NCBI GenBank assembly: GCA_051453625.1
Contig: JBOZIK010000001.1
Span: forward strand, 219,928,878-219,962,312
Direction: 5' to 3'
Origin: Welwitschia mirabilis
Taxonomy: Eukaryota; Gnetophyta; Gnetopsida; Welwitschiales
DNA: 33,435 nt
Position numbers and translations under genes: made by a program. Shown in pieces: positions 20,742-31,039 of this stretch (position 1 is the stretch's first letter; each line of letters begins with the position of its first letter). The notes beneath the pieces are model-generated. The model did not search any database. It was given only the letters and a program-made list of their open reading frames with translations, and was not told the DNA's origin.

Positions 20742-22614
20742 ACTTTATCTTATGGGATTCGGTATAATCTTCATCATTTTCTATTAGTTTGATAAGATTC
20801 TATCTTGTAGCATTAGGTAGAATCTGTGTCATTTAGCATTAGGTGAATGTTGTTATGATGAATCTAACATGTGGCCTTTGGACTTAAATTCTTCATCAAC
20901 CAGTGCTGTTACCTCATATCTTCCGTGCTACCTCTCCATGCCATTGACACATGTCTTTTAATATTACTACCATATGTCACCACCTCATGTCTCCATTACT
21001 ATGATTGTTTAATGTAGAATTGTGTCCATATTCTATTATGTATTCCAAAACGTGGACAAAGATCTATAATTATTATAAAGAAAATCATAATATTATGTTT
21101 TATTTTAAAAATAATAGAAGACATATTTTATGATTAAATTAATGTATTCGTTTATAAAAACTTAGCCTAGCATACTTGAAATAAATATCATTTTTTACAT
21201 GTTAACACACCTCTAAACTAGACCTTTGCTAGGTACTTAGTAAAAAATCATAATAGAGAATGATTAACATGGAAAAATTTATAAGGAAAAACATTCAAGT
21301 ATATAAGAATGATGAAAGTTTTTACAAATTTAGTTAATTTTTGAAAAATGAGGCATTAAAATTGAAAATATTTCTTCAAAAATGCAAGTGTCATACCTCC
21401 AAATCAAAAATAACTTTATTCTCAAAGTTTAGAATGGTAGAAACAATTAAAGAAAAGTTTTGAAAATAAGATTTGGAGAAAAAAGCTACATACATGTTAT
21501 TTTATTGAAACTAGAAAAAAGGATAATTGCAGAGCAATGTAAACTAGGCTATAATGCATGATAGTGAAAATGAACAACTTAACCAAACAAATATGAATAA
21601 ATGAGACAAAATCTTTCTAAGATATTGGTCTATATATTAAAATTTTTGTAATTTTTACTTTATTTTATGAATCAAAATGCCATCAAATTAAAGTATGAGC
21701 TAAGAAAAAACCTAAAAATTTGAGAGTTAATAGAAAAATATTAAAGAAAGCATATCATAAGAAAATCTCTAATTTTCACCTCTTTATTTTCAATTTTTAT
21801 GTTTCTAGTTATGCATACTTTTGTTTCAACCATTTTGATCTTACTAAGCATCCAATGTTATAGCACTTCTTTCAATAGAATTAAGCATGTTGTTCTTAAA
21901 GAATTAATGCTGCATAGCTTTTGTGTGGCCCAATGTAGTTAAATATGCCATAAAAGTAATCATTAAAGATGCATTGCCAGTGAGTGTCCACAGCCATAAC
22001 ATAGTTACCTAAACTGAATAAAATTATCAAAGATAGAAAAATGTGATTTTCTAGAAGAGATATTATTTTTCTTTTGATTTTACTTATCATATATATATTT
22101 TTTATGCACATATAAGGGGTCATTCGTTCATTAGCTTAATTAAGAAATATCTTGTTTCCATAAATGCTTGAAAGTAAAAGGTACAACATGAAAGTAGGTT
22201 CTACCTTTTCATTCCTTTACTTTTCCAACATTGAGGACCTCAAGTAAAAGCTACCTTTCATAACATAACTCAAAATAAGGAAATATGTCTCTCAAAAAAT
22301 ATAAGTATGCTTGATCTTAACTGAAACTTGTAATGATGCAAAGATTACTTATTAATGAATTAATTGTTAAAGGTTATCAACTTGGTTTATTAAGTCTTAG
22401 AAACCCATAAGTATATGAAAGGGGGGTATAACTAGTTAACCTTATAAAATAAAGCCAATAGGAAATGGATGGATGGTGAGGTTTAAGGCAATAATGGCTT
22501 ATTTGAAATTTTGTATTTCCTAAGTAGAATGGCTTAAGATGATGATTATACATATGTTAGTGCTTGGGTGGTCCCATGAGAGAGATGTCATTAAGAGAAA
22601 TTGGTCTTAATACA

Positions 22615-22649
22615 NNNNNNNNNNNNNNNNNNNNNNNNNNNNNNNNNNN
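22615..22649. other. Assembly gap (35 N)
   Basis: Short N run in the internal region of element E; no feature is seen to end here. Confidence 0.95.
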
Positions 22650-22947
22650 AATATAAGCTAAAGTTATGAAAGAAATCTAAAATTTTTGAATTAAAGGGTT
22701 TTCCAAGGTGGTTCGTAAATGAAAAGATCTTTAAAAAAAAAAGAAAAGGAAAAAAAAAATGAGAGTCCATGTAAATATTTATAGATGAGTTCATAAAATA
22801 AAAAATGACATCAATATAACTAGTAAAGTTTATGCATGAAAAGTATAAAATTATACATCTTTTAACTTATTTATGCTTCCTCAATAAGTTTTATAAGACA
22901 TCATTTTAAGAAGATAAAGATGGATTGAAAACTATTAATGAAGGTGA

Positions 22948-23118
22948 ATGTTCATTAAAAAATCATTAAAAGATGAGTCTAATGTTAAGGAAGATTTATT
23001 TTCTTCATTGAGGTTGCGTCTTACTCAAAAGATAAGGATGAAGATAAAACATTTCGCTCATGAAGCTATTGAGAAGAAGGCGACGTTTTTACATAGGATG
23101 GATCAAGCATGGATTTAA
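22948..23118 (+). CDS. Short unrecognised ORF, 56 codons, locally CpG-rich
   Basis: ATG to TAA without interruption; the product is strongly charged and reads as a helix-like segment (EDLFSSLRLRLTQKIRMK, then HEAIEKKATFLHRMDQAW). It is on the strand opposite to element E. Around it are four CpG sites in about 80 bp (TTGCGTC, TTTCGCTC, AGGCGACG), unusual for this window. I do not recognise the protein. It could be a captured host gene fragment, part of a gag I failed to identify, or chance. Nothing shows that it is expressed. Confidence 0.2.
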   Translation: MFIKKSLKDESNVKEDLFSSLRLRLTQKIRMKIKHFAHEAIEKKATFLHRMDQAWI

Positions 23119-23728
23119 TGCTCTCATCTTCACAAGGATTACATAATAACTCATGTTATAATGTGTGGCTCTTTTTAAAGGATTGACTTTGCTTAATTCA
23201 TTACTTATCCTCTAATAATTTCTGATCTTGTATGCCTTAATAGCTTTTTTTTCTCATCCTTAAAGAATGTCATTTAGGTTTCATTCATTTGACTATTTTC
23301 ATTTCTTTCAAAATCCTTAAGATTACTCAAAGGAATGTAGGAATATCCTTCTCTTCTTGTTGGTTAAAGGTACTAAAGATTTGAGTAGTAGTTTGATTTA
23401 ATTGCGGAATACTTTGCTATAGTTTTTACATGGTGGAAGAGGTTTATTAGTTACAAGGTTGTTGAGATTCTATGAAACTTTTAGGGATATCCTCGAAGAA
23501 ATTTGAAGAAGATTGTTAAGTGTATAAGGATGAAGGGATTTGGTCAAATGATAAAGAATGTAAAAAGAAAGATGAAGGGTATTCATGAAAAAATAAAGGA
23601 TAAGTATTAAAGGATAAATAGTTTTAATAAAATGATGATGAACAAGAGTTATAAATGATGGTAAAAAACATAGAATCACATATTTTTTGTTGAAAGTAAG
23701 GGGTTTCAAACTTTAGATCATAAAGAGT

Positions 23729-24121
23729 TTGATCTATGTATGGAGGAGGTTCCAGGTGTTGCATATAATATCTAACAGTTTAGCTAGTGTTAGAAAGATT
23801 TTGGGATTTGAAATGGTAAGGGTTATCATTAAGAAAGAAAAAAGGGAATATTTCATTTTCATTATAAAACTCCATGATAAAACTAATGGAAATGGAAATG
23901 GTAGTATAGATATCAAACAAAAATCATACAAAAACCCTTATATAAATAGAAAATCGAAAAAAAAATCTAATCTAAGTACACATAGAACTAAAAATAAAAT
24001 CTATATAAATGTAAACGTTGTTAAAAAAAGAGGGAAGAGAGATTCTTTTTATACTTTCAGTGTCTTACTTTTTATCCTTTTTTGTTGTATCATGGTTCAT
24101 TTAAGAAAAACTACGCAATAA
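23729..24121 (+). CDS. Unrecognised ORF, 130 codons
   Basis: This is the longest frame in the window that does not depend on N. The product is basic in the middle (KQKSYKNPYINRKSKKKSN) and ends with a hydrophobic stretch (SFYTFSVLLFILFCCIMVHL) that could span a membrane. Residues are mostly those of AT-rich codons (K, N, I, F), as expected of a chance frame in AT-rich DNA. A 65-codon frame lies on the other strand across the same bases. No family match comes to mind. It is most likely not a gene. Confidence 0.12.
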   Translation: MIYVWRRFQVLHIISNSLASVRKILGFEMVRVIIKKEKREYFIFIIKLHDKTNGNGNGSIDIKQKSYKNPYINRKSKKKSNLSTHRTKNKIYINVNVVKKRGKRDSFYTFSVLLFILFCCIMVHLRKTTQ

Positions 24122-24377
24122 AACTACAAACACTTATTAGCTCTATAACCACAAAATTTGGTTTAATAATAATGTTAATGGTATGGTGAGGAAGTTTAAT
24201 GAAAACCAGAAAGAGCTCAACTATTTTATGTTTCATTAGAAAATATGACTAATTTGGGCATTATTAAAATGAACTAGTACCAACCACTGAAAAAAGGAAG
24301 GGAGAAAAATGAAAAACTATAATGAAGGAGGGAAAAGTAAAATATGTCCATGTCCCTATAAATCTATCATGTCATCA

Positions 24378-24395
24378 TCCCTGGAAATGACACCA
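24378..24395 (-). promoter_or_regulatory. Primer-binding-site relic of element E
   Basis: The minus strand reads TTTTGGTGTCATTTCCAGGGA. Athila/Tat-like gypsy elements carry TTTGGCGCCGTTGCCGGGGA here (a tRNA-primed site). Four of the five differences are C-to-T or G-to-A changes, mostly at CpG. It lies about 9 bp inside the predicted LTR end at 24405, the expected spacing. Confidence 0.65.
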
Positions 24396-24404
24396 AAATC
24401 TATT

Positions 24405-25699
24405 TGTAATGAAATTCAAACTTTAATAAAACTAGATGAGGACCTAGTGTAATTCTTTCTATAGGAATAATGGAGATAACCTACATAGGTAAAATAGATA
24501 AATAGGATTACAAACACATTATAACTAGATATAACAAAAATATAAATCAAAGGAGAGAGAAAAAGCAAAAAAACATTAAGTGGTGAAAGTAGGTAAGTAA
24601 ACTAATACTCAGAGAACTAACTTAAATGTTTCATAATTAAAAGATATTTAATTAATGATATAATTTAATTTCTTTTTAAACCTTGATTGACAAAGATTGT
24701 GATAACTTTGATCATGGTGACATAATGTCATTCATCACATGATTAATGTTAAAATTCCTTTATTACTTTTAGTCCTTTATAGCTTAATCATAAGCATGAT
24801 AAATAGAATTTTACTCCCAAGAATCTTTAAATGATTACAAGTTATAAAACCAAAAATATGAATGAAAGAAACTCACTTAAAATTATAGATAACTTGATAT
24901 TTTCATAGCTCCTAATCAAGCATTCTAAGCATAGAGTAATGCACACTTAAAATCAAGAAAAGGAAACCAACTTTTATTAAAAATATAAGAAGTACATTAC
25001 ATAAAATAATAATATTAAAAAATAAAGAATCATAGAGCTACCTTTAAGACTAGCTTACTTTTAAAGAGGCTTAGAATGACATTATGAAGAATGCTTTTCT
25101 CTAAAGCTTTAATCACTAAAGGATTTAATAAATACAATAAAGGGCCTTCACCCTTTTTATAGAGTTATTTAGAGTTAGAGTAGTTAAAGTTATTTAGATT
25201 GTAGTGGTAGGTGAGGTGGGTCACCTCTATCTTGTAGCATTAGATAGAATCTTCATCATTTAGCATCAGGTGGATAAGATTCTATCTTGTAGCATTAGGG
25301 AGAATCTTCATCATTTAGCATTAGGTGAAGGTTGTTATAATGGATCCAACATGTGGCCTTTGAAGCTAAATTCCTTTAACAACTAGTGCTATTGCCACAT
25401 GTCTTCAATGCTATTTCTCCATGCCACTACCACATTTCTTTCAATTCTACTACCACATGTCACTACCTCATATAGCAATTGCCATCATTATTTTATATAG
25501 AATTGCATCCATCTTCTATTATGTATTCCAAAAAATGGCTAAATATTTGTAATTATTATGAAGAAAAGCATAAAATTAAGTTTTATTTTAAAAATAATAA
25601 AAAATATATTTTATGATTTAAATAATTAAATTAATATTTTTATCTATAATAAATCAGCCTAAAATACTCAGTATAAATGTCTTTTTTTAAATGTTAATA
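24405..25699 (-). mobile_element. 5' LTR of element E (right copy), about 1.3 kb
   Basis: On the minus strand it begins TATTAACATTT at 25699 (a decayed TGTTAACAT, as in the other LTR) and ends CATTACA at 24405, before the primer-binding-site relic. Upstream of the TATA-like CTATAAAAAGG (25152-25162) are repeated ACATGTGG/CCACATGT motifs and a 55-bp tandem duplication. The stretch after the TATA box contains TGTAATGTACTT and AATAAAAG near 24978-25000, possible 3'-end signals. It has the same layout as the solo LTR at 11543-12713. Confidence 0.75.
25227..25330 (-). repeat. 55-bp tandem duplication in the E LTR promoter
   Basis: CTATCTTGTAGCATTAG followed by AGAATCTTCATCATTTAGCA occurs at 25227 and again at 25282. 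The left LTR shows the same pair in decayed form at about 20742-20840, so this duplication predates the insertion of E. Confidence 0.75.
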
Positions 25700-25831
25700 G
25701 TAGCATTTTGGAAATTATAAGGATAAACTTAGTTAGTAACATTTCAATAATAAACATGATATCTTTAGCCTTAAAATATATTATTTAATAAATTTTAATA
25801 AGCCAAATATGTAAAAATTAAAGACTAAATA
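25700..25831 (-). repeat. Repeat A, copy 2, right part
   Basis: CATTTTGGAAATTATAAGG, CATTTCAATAATAAACATGAT, AGTATATTATTTA-like text and CCAAATATGTAAAAATT match 6950-7075 of copy 1, continuing from where the left part breaks off at 19185. The end GACTAAATA corresponds to TTGTAAACA of copy 1. Confidence 0.65.
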
Positions 25832-26245
25832 ATCCTCAGGGGAAAAGAATCTATTGTGAACTCTAGAATTTTATATTAAAAATTATGATAGTTTTATATA
25901 AAACTACAAAATATAATAAAGAAAAGAAAATCTTTATCAACTCTCTATACTATATGATAAAAGAGAATATTTAATGAAAACAATGATCCTACTGTTCTTC
26001 CTTCAATTTAGCTATGATTCTATCATTATATATGTTATGAGTTTAAGTAATATTACCCTCAAGATATAAATCTTATGAAGTTAAATCCAAATTTTACCAA
26101 AATATAATAGAACTTTTATTTTGAGTATAGTCCCCATGTCATTCTTTCCAAAGAATGAATGGAGTAGATAAGGTACTAAAGCATGTACAAAATCTATTTT
26201 CATAACTATCATAGAGAGATTCAGTGTTGCAAGAGAGTGTGTTAA
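25832..26245. other. AT-rich sequence, nothing recognised
   Basis: Spacer between the end of repeat A and the start of the chromovirus-like LTR. No coding motif or repeat was found. Confidence 0.45.
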
Positions 26246-29200
26246 TGTAACATCTAGCTTGTTTTGACATTAGAGAACCTTCCTAGTTAATTAGATAAAT
26301 AATTAAATATTTGAATTTAACTAATAACAATAAGTCTACTTTTTAGTTGTTTAAAAATAATAAAAATAAATAATTACATGCTTATATATTTTAAAACATC
26401 TATTGAAAAGTTTACTTATAGTTGTTACATTTTTGTTCAATAATTAAAAGGTTAAGTTAATTATTAAATTTATTATTACTTTTTCATGTTTTCTTTTCTT
26501 ATAATTTAAAATTAGATTACTTGACTTTTGGAAATTAACTAAGATGTGATGTAGATTTCTTTTATTTACATCTTGTTCTTGAAATAGTGAATTATGATTA
26601 TTCTAAATTGTTTAGTTATTTTATTTATTTGGCAATGTTATTATATTATTATTTATGTCAATTGGCCAGGCTTGGAAGGGATGGGTTATGGAAAGTTAAG
26701 CTATCCATAGGACCTTAATCTTTACTATTAATCTTTAGTTATAAATACCTAAGTCCTTTAGCTATTAGATACATAGATGCATACCTTATGATTATGAACA
26801 TGTTGGAGCCTTGAAAACTATTACCAATATTCCTGAACCTAGGTCTAAAATAGGTATAATCCCATATTCTTCTTATATTACTTTTATAACCTAAAATTTA
26901 TTTTTGTATCTTGATGGTCTAAGTCTTCTTGCTAGTAATAGTTATCTGCTTTGGAAATTTATTTTAGAATCTTGCATTACTTTTTTTTAATGTTGTAGAA
27001 TATTTATACCTATTTTAAGTCCATTTATGTCATAGTTTTTGAAGTTCTTCTACAAATTATAGAGTATTCACCTATTTGTTAATGTTAGCCTTGAATAAGC
27101 CTTGTTAGTAGCCTATTATGAATTATCTTATGAATTCTTTATTTGTTGACCATTAACTTGTGATTGTGATATCATAAGTAATTAAACTAAAACTAGCCAA
27201 GTTAATTAGTTGTATAGACTTTAGAGAGTGAAACTCTTTATTAGGAGTCCTAAGGCTATGGGACCAAACAACTATAGTAAAAACAAAATAATGTGCACAC
27301 TTTATGCATACTTTATATTATTTATATCCTTTTGGTAGAGTGCAATTGAGTTACTAGAATATATTGAGACACAATAGTAAATGAAGATAATTATTAAATA
27401 AAAATTGAGGTTTTGGTCAAGTATTTAGGTGATTTAGTTTTCAATACCTTGCATCCTTGGAAAGCCTCTTCCTACCCATTCCTTACCTTGGGTCATGTTA
27501 GAGACTATGATGGATGCAATTATTACATCATTCATGTATGTGTAGGACCTATTGCAAAGGAGGCTACTAAAACACATTAAAGGTTGCAATAAAGATTAGG
27601 TGTTATCTTACATTTTTTACTTAAATTATTGCATTATGAAAAGATTTGACATTGAAAGTTGTAGTAATTCTTGTTTGAAAGATCTTGTGTATGTTGTAGA
27701 TATGTAATACTTGCTTTAGTTAATATGATGTCAGTAAAATTGTTATACTTAATTTTATTCCTAGCAAAAATAAATAATTTATGAATTTGTTAACAATTTC
27801 ATATACTTGTGTCATTACTTAACTTTTTATGAAGTATATAATTATATTAGTTTCTTTTTATCCTTTTTATAAAAAGATATATATTTGAAAATCATATATG
27901 ATTTATAAGTTTCACTAGCAATGGAGCATACCTTAAGGCATTAGTTGTTCTTTTCCAATAGCTTACAAAAATTATAGTACCTTTTTTGCTATTTAGTTTA
28001 AAAGTGTTCTCAAGTGTTATGCTAGAATAGGTAGCTCATTTTATCATGCATTAAGTGAAAAGTCTAAAGTTGAAAATCCCTTTTTTTTATTTTATGCCTC
28101 TTTTTTTAATAATTAATCACCTGTAATCAATAAAATTAAATATGGAAAACTAGGGAGGCTTTCAAATTATTAATTTTAACTCAAATGTTTCAAACTCTGG
28201 CCCTAACTAGTCATTATATTTTGTACTAGAATCATTATAGATAATTATAAAGATGGCTGAATTCTTTTATTCTTAGTAATTAGACCTTGTAGTCCAACTT
28301 TCATTCTCAAAATTCTTAAAAGGCAAGGGCATACAAATAATATTCACCTAACTACCATCCCTATATTTTTTATTTACTTTATCTATTATATCAACTAGCT
28401 AATAAATGATTATTCCCTCCTTCCACATGTTTGATGAGTGGCAATTGCCATTTCTTTTCTTCATCCTCATCATCCTCTAATTATAAAAATACATATAACT
28501 AATTCATTCAATTTTCACCTTTAGTTTTATCAATAAATAATTGTTTTAAAATTAAAACACTGATTTCATTTTTCTTACACACTTTCCTCTCTTTGTGGGG
28601 TGTGTTAAAAAGAGTTGTATTATGGAATCTTGTACTAGCCACCTATTTTCTTTCTAATAACATGCTCTATTAAATATCTTGCTCTTCCTCATACATGTCC
28701 TTTACATGTGCCAACTACCAAATTCCAACCATTTGATATCTTATCATTCACTAGTTTATAGTTTTATTACAACAAAAGCCAATCTCCTTAGTCTACATGT
28801 TCTCTTTCTCTCTTTCCTTCTTTCTATAACAATGACTACTAGCCTAGTTAATAAAAATAGCATACGTTAGATAAAGTCTTAATGAATTTTTAGTATTAAG
28901 ATATTAAAAGGTGTTAAACAACTAATTTACTTAAATATCATGTACTAGTGTTCCTAATATTAACTCTAATTACTACTCTAGATTAAGTGGTTATCATAAT
29001 CTAGATAAGGCATTAAATAAGAGCTTTAGTATTTGAGTTCTCATCATGACATTTTATTATGACCCCTTGACAATTTATTAAGTAAATTTTTACAAAACCA
29101 TAAGGCTCTCATATAAATATTTAGCCTAGGTAATACATCTCTTAGGCAATTTAAACTATTTAAGTTGTATTGTCTCTAATTATTTTACCTAACCATTTCA

Positions 29201-29480
29201 ATATATTAGTTAGCCAATTTTATTTAAGAGCAAATTAATTTATTAAAATATACATTCTTGCTCTTTATAAATATGGCTATTTAAAGTATTCATATACATG
29301 TTTCATTAGATATTATATCCATCAAGATTATCTAAGCTATGATGATATTTAATACTAAACTAAATATATAGATTAGATTTGAAATATCACTTATTAACAA
29401 GTGCTAAAGTTTGTATAGGATTCATTATGTTATGCTTATTTATGATTAGATAAATTGCGTGTATAATTGTAAACATTACA
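26246..29480 (+). mobile_element. 5' LTR of a chromovirus-like gypsy element, about 3.2 kb
   Basis: The left edge is TGTAACATCTAGC and the right edge GTAAACATTACA, giving TG...CA ends with a short inverted repeat. The right edge directly precedes a primer-binding site. LTRs of this size are known for the Del/Tekay branch. Two TATA-like sites are seen: TTATAAATACC near 26741 and ATTATAAAAATAC near 28481. The second lies in pyrimidine-rich, promoter-like surroundings, and which one was used is undecided. The 3' LTR is outside the window, so the left edge rests only on its sequence. The length could include an unrecognised insertion. No genes were seen within; the 63-codon frame at 28679 looks like chance. 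Confidence 0.55.
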
Positions 29481-29483
29481 TTT

Positions 29484-29495
29484 TGATATTAGAGC
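29484..29495 (+). promoter_or_regulatory. Primer-binding site of the chromovirus-like element
   Basis: TGATATTAGAGC matches 10 of 12 bases of TGGTATCAGAGC, the site complementary to the 3' end of initiator methionine tRNA. Both differences are C/G-to-T/A transitions. It starts 3 bp after the LTR end (ATTACA), as expected. Confidence 0.75.
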
Positions 29496-29588
29496 ACTAG
29501 CTTGTGATTTTGCTTAGTCTTAATGTGATCAAATTGTATATAGTATTTGTCTTGATTATTTACATACTAATAATTGAGAGATTAACTA

Positions 29589-30480
29589 ATGGATCTAAGA
29601 AGAGAAGTATCACCTCCCACAAACATGAGATCTTTGATGACTACCATGAATCATCTAGTGAATGGGATTTAGGATAAGAAAAATGATAGGAATCAAGAAG
29701 ATATGTGTCAAAAATTGATGATGTAATTTAGATGAAAAAATCTCCTAATATTTAAAAGTTTTAACAATGTGAAAGAAGTATATTCTTGACTAATTATCAT
29801 GTACAAGAAATTGAAATTGTTTAACTTTACATTGAAATAAAAGGCTATGTTAGTAATGCATTAACTCAACAAGAATACAGCTTTATAGTGAGATGTAGAG
29901 AAGGAGCAACTTGATTTTTATAATCATTTATTTTGGAGGACTTCAAAGAATTATTTCAAGCTAGGTACATATTAGAGTACTTAAAAATACCCAAGTGGAG
30001 GAATTTTATAGTCATAAAGAGGGATGGATGATGGTGTTCCAATATGAAAATAAGTTCATTAAACTACTAAGATATGTACCAAAGATAGCTAGTAATAAAG
30101 TAGTAAAGATAGGGAGTTTGATGGCTTGACTACACCTTATAATTTAGTGATAGATTAAACCATCCCAACTTACGACATTTGCAGAGGCCTTAGAAAAAAC
30201 TAAACTTGCTAAGGAATCATGGAATACTGGAAAAACTTTTCAATACAAGTAAGAAAATCCACATGAGTAAGTAAGAATTCCAAATAGAAAGAGGATTTTC
30301 TTTAGAAGTGTAGGAGTATCTAGAGGCAGAGGTCAACATGAAGTAGCAAGACTAAATAAAATGAAGGAAAAACAACCCCAATAAAGAGGAAAACTACCAT
30401 TAGCATGTCTTTCATAGGAATTAAAACTCAAAACCCTAGAAGGAGTAGATGATATAATTATGGAGGACCTATTTTATTAG
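29589..30480 (+). pseudogene. Chromovirus-like gag remnant
   Basis: An ATG at 29589 opens MDLRREVSPPTNMRSLMTTM. After a decayed part, the stretch from about 29935 reads DFKELFQARYI..YLK, then EEFYSHKEG, VFQYENKFIKLLRYVPKIAS, and QLTTFAEALEKTKLAKESWN. This is the retrotransposon gag domain of del/Tekay-type gypsy elements (EFKELF..KYFP...EF..L.QG.MTV.QYE.KF.ELLR.AP). A charged region with RKRIFF and RGRGQHE follows. The usual C-terminal zinc knuckle could not be found. Frameshifts and stops are frequent, and a GAC-to-TTG type change is not needed to explain any of them. Confidence 0.8.
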
Positions 30481-30529
30481 GACTTATGATTAATAAAGAA
30501 AATAAAAATATGACATAGTAAATGTAATA

Positions 30530-30870
30530 AATTATATGCATTAGTATCCAAGAAAGACTCTCAGCCATTAATAATCTTAGAAACTATAAGTACTCTATTT
30601 AATGTTTTTGTTATAATTTTATTAGATCAAGGAGTAATAAATTGTTTTATATCTATATTAATGTCTTAAAACTTACTTACAATGAGATAAAGTGAGAATA
30701 GGATGAGTGTGAAACTTGTAAATGATATTATAATTAAGTTTCTTGGTAAGACTCGTATGTGTGATGTTAATATTGGAAATCATACATTCTGAGTTCTATT
30801 CTTAATTTTAAAATTAGAATGTTTTGAGCTTATTTTAGGCATGAATTGACTATAAGGTAATAGATCTTAA
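30530..30870 (+). pseudogene. Chromovirus-like aspartic protease remnant
   Basis: The reading LYALVSKKDSQPLIILETIS is followed by VIILLDQGVINCFIS (active-site block, DQG at 30625-30633), then FLGKTRMCDVNIGNHTF and LECFELILGMN. The match is to the gypsy pattern V.A..V...L.DSGATHSF.S ... CDV.I..H......L....FDVILGMDWL. The catalytic D-S/T-G has become D-Q-G, and the Asp after ILGM has become Asn through a G-to-A change. It lies directly between gag and RT. Confidence 0.85.
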
Positions 30871-31039
30871 ATATATTATTTTTTAAGAAGGGTTACAATA
30901 TTAAGAGTAAGCCATAAGAAGGTTTAACTACTCATCACATATAGCCTTACTATAGAGAGGCTAATAAGTAAGAAGAAAATGATGAAGAAAGTGAAGAGAA
31001 GGAAAAATTTTGGAATAATCATATTCTTGTTTTTTCTTT

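Larger units (their letters stand above)
19186..21207 (-). mobile_element. 3' LTR of element E (left copy, with gap)
   Basis: Blocks shared with the right LTR are GAGGACTCAGTGTTATTCTTT, TAAATCAAAGGAGATAGAAA, AAGAACTAACTTGAA, GATTATAAGTTATGAAACC, TAATGCACACTTAAA, GACATTATGAAGAA-like text near 20570, AACATGTGGCCTTTG (20866-20880) and TATTATGTATTCCAAAA. On the minus strand it starts TGTTAACATG at 21207, preceded by AGTTTAGAGGTG, a polypurine-tract relic. A TATATAAG core promoter is at 20647-20654 (minus). A 921-N gap replaces what is only about 185 bp in the right LTR. Confidence 0.75.
21208..24377 (-). mobile_element. Internal region of element E, no gag or pol recognised
   Basis: About 3.2 kb with a 35-N gap. 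I searched both strands for the RT, integrase, protease and gag blocks that can still be read elsewhere in this window and found none, although those are no less decayed. The region therefore looks like that of a non-autonomous (LARD-type) element, or it has been replaced. Two unrecognised open stretches in it are listed separately. A run of A and G at about 22731-22760 has no SINE-like body next to it. Confidence 0.5.
19186..25699 (-). mobile_element. Nested LTR retrotransposon E, both LTRs present, inserted in repeat A
   Basis: Two direct LTR copies (left 19186-21207, right 24405-25699) enclose about 3.2 kb. A primer-binding-site relic lies inside the right LTR, which fixes the direction as right to left. 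Outside the element the left flank matches repeat A up to about position 6950 of copy 1, and the right flank matches copy 1 from there to its end, so E interrupts one ancestral copy of A. The left edge is uncertain by about 40 bp because the first 30 bp of the LTR seem missing on that side. The flanks share only GTA (GTAAT versus GTAGC), too little to call a target duplication. The internal region shows no gag or pol, so E was probably non-autonomous. Confidence 0.7.

Noticed and set aside
21896-22123. 75-codon minus-strand frame in element E as part of gag or pol
   Set aside because: No gag, protease, RT, RNase H or integrase block fits, and the hydrophobic, AT-driven residues look like chance.
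23729-24121. 130-codon ORF as a real gene
   Set aside because: It has AT-codon composition, an overlapping frame on the other strand, no recognised motif, and lies inside a decayed retroelement. It is kept only as a very low-confidence entry.
25141-25162. Plant pararetrovirus promoter
   Set aside because: The TATA-containing block is part of a paired LTR with a primer site on one side, and no movement-protein or coat-protein motif was seen.
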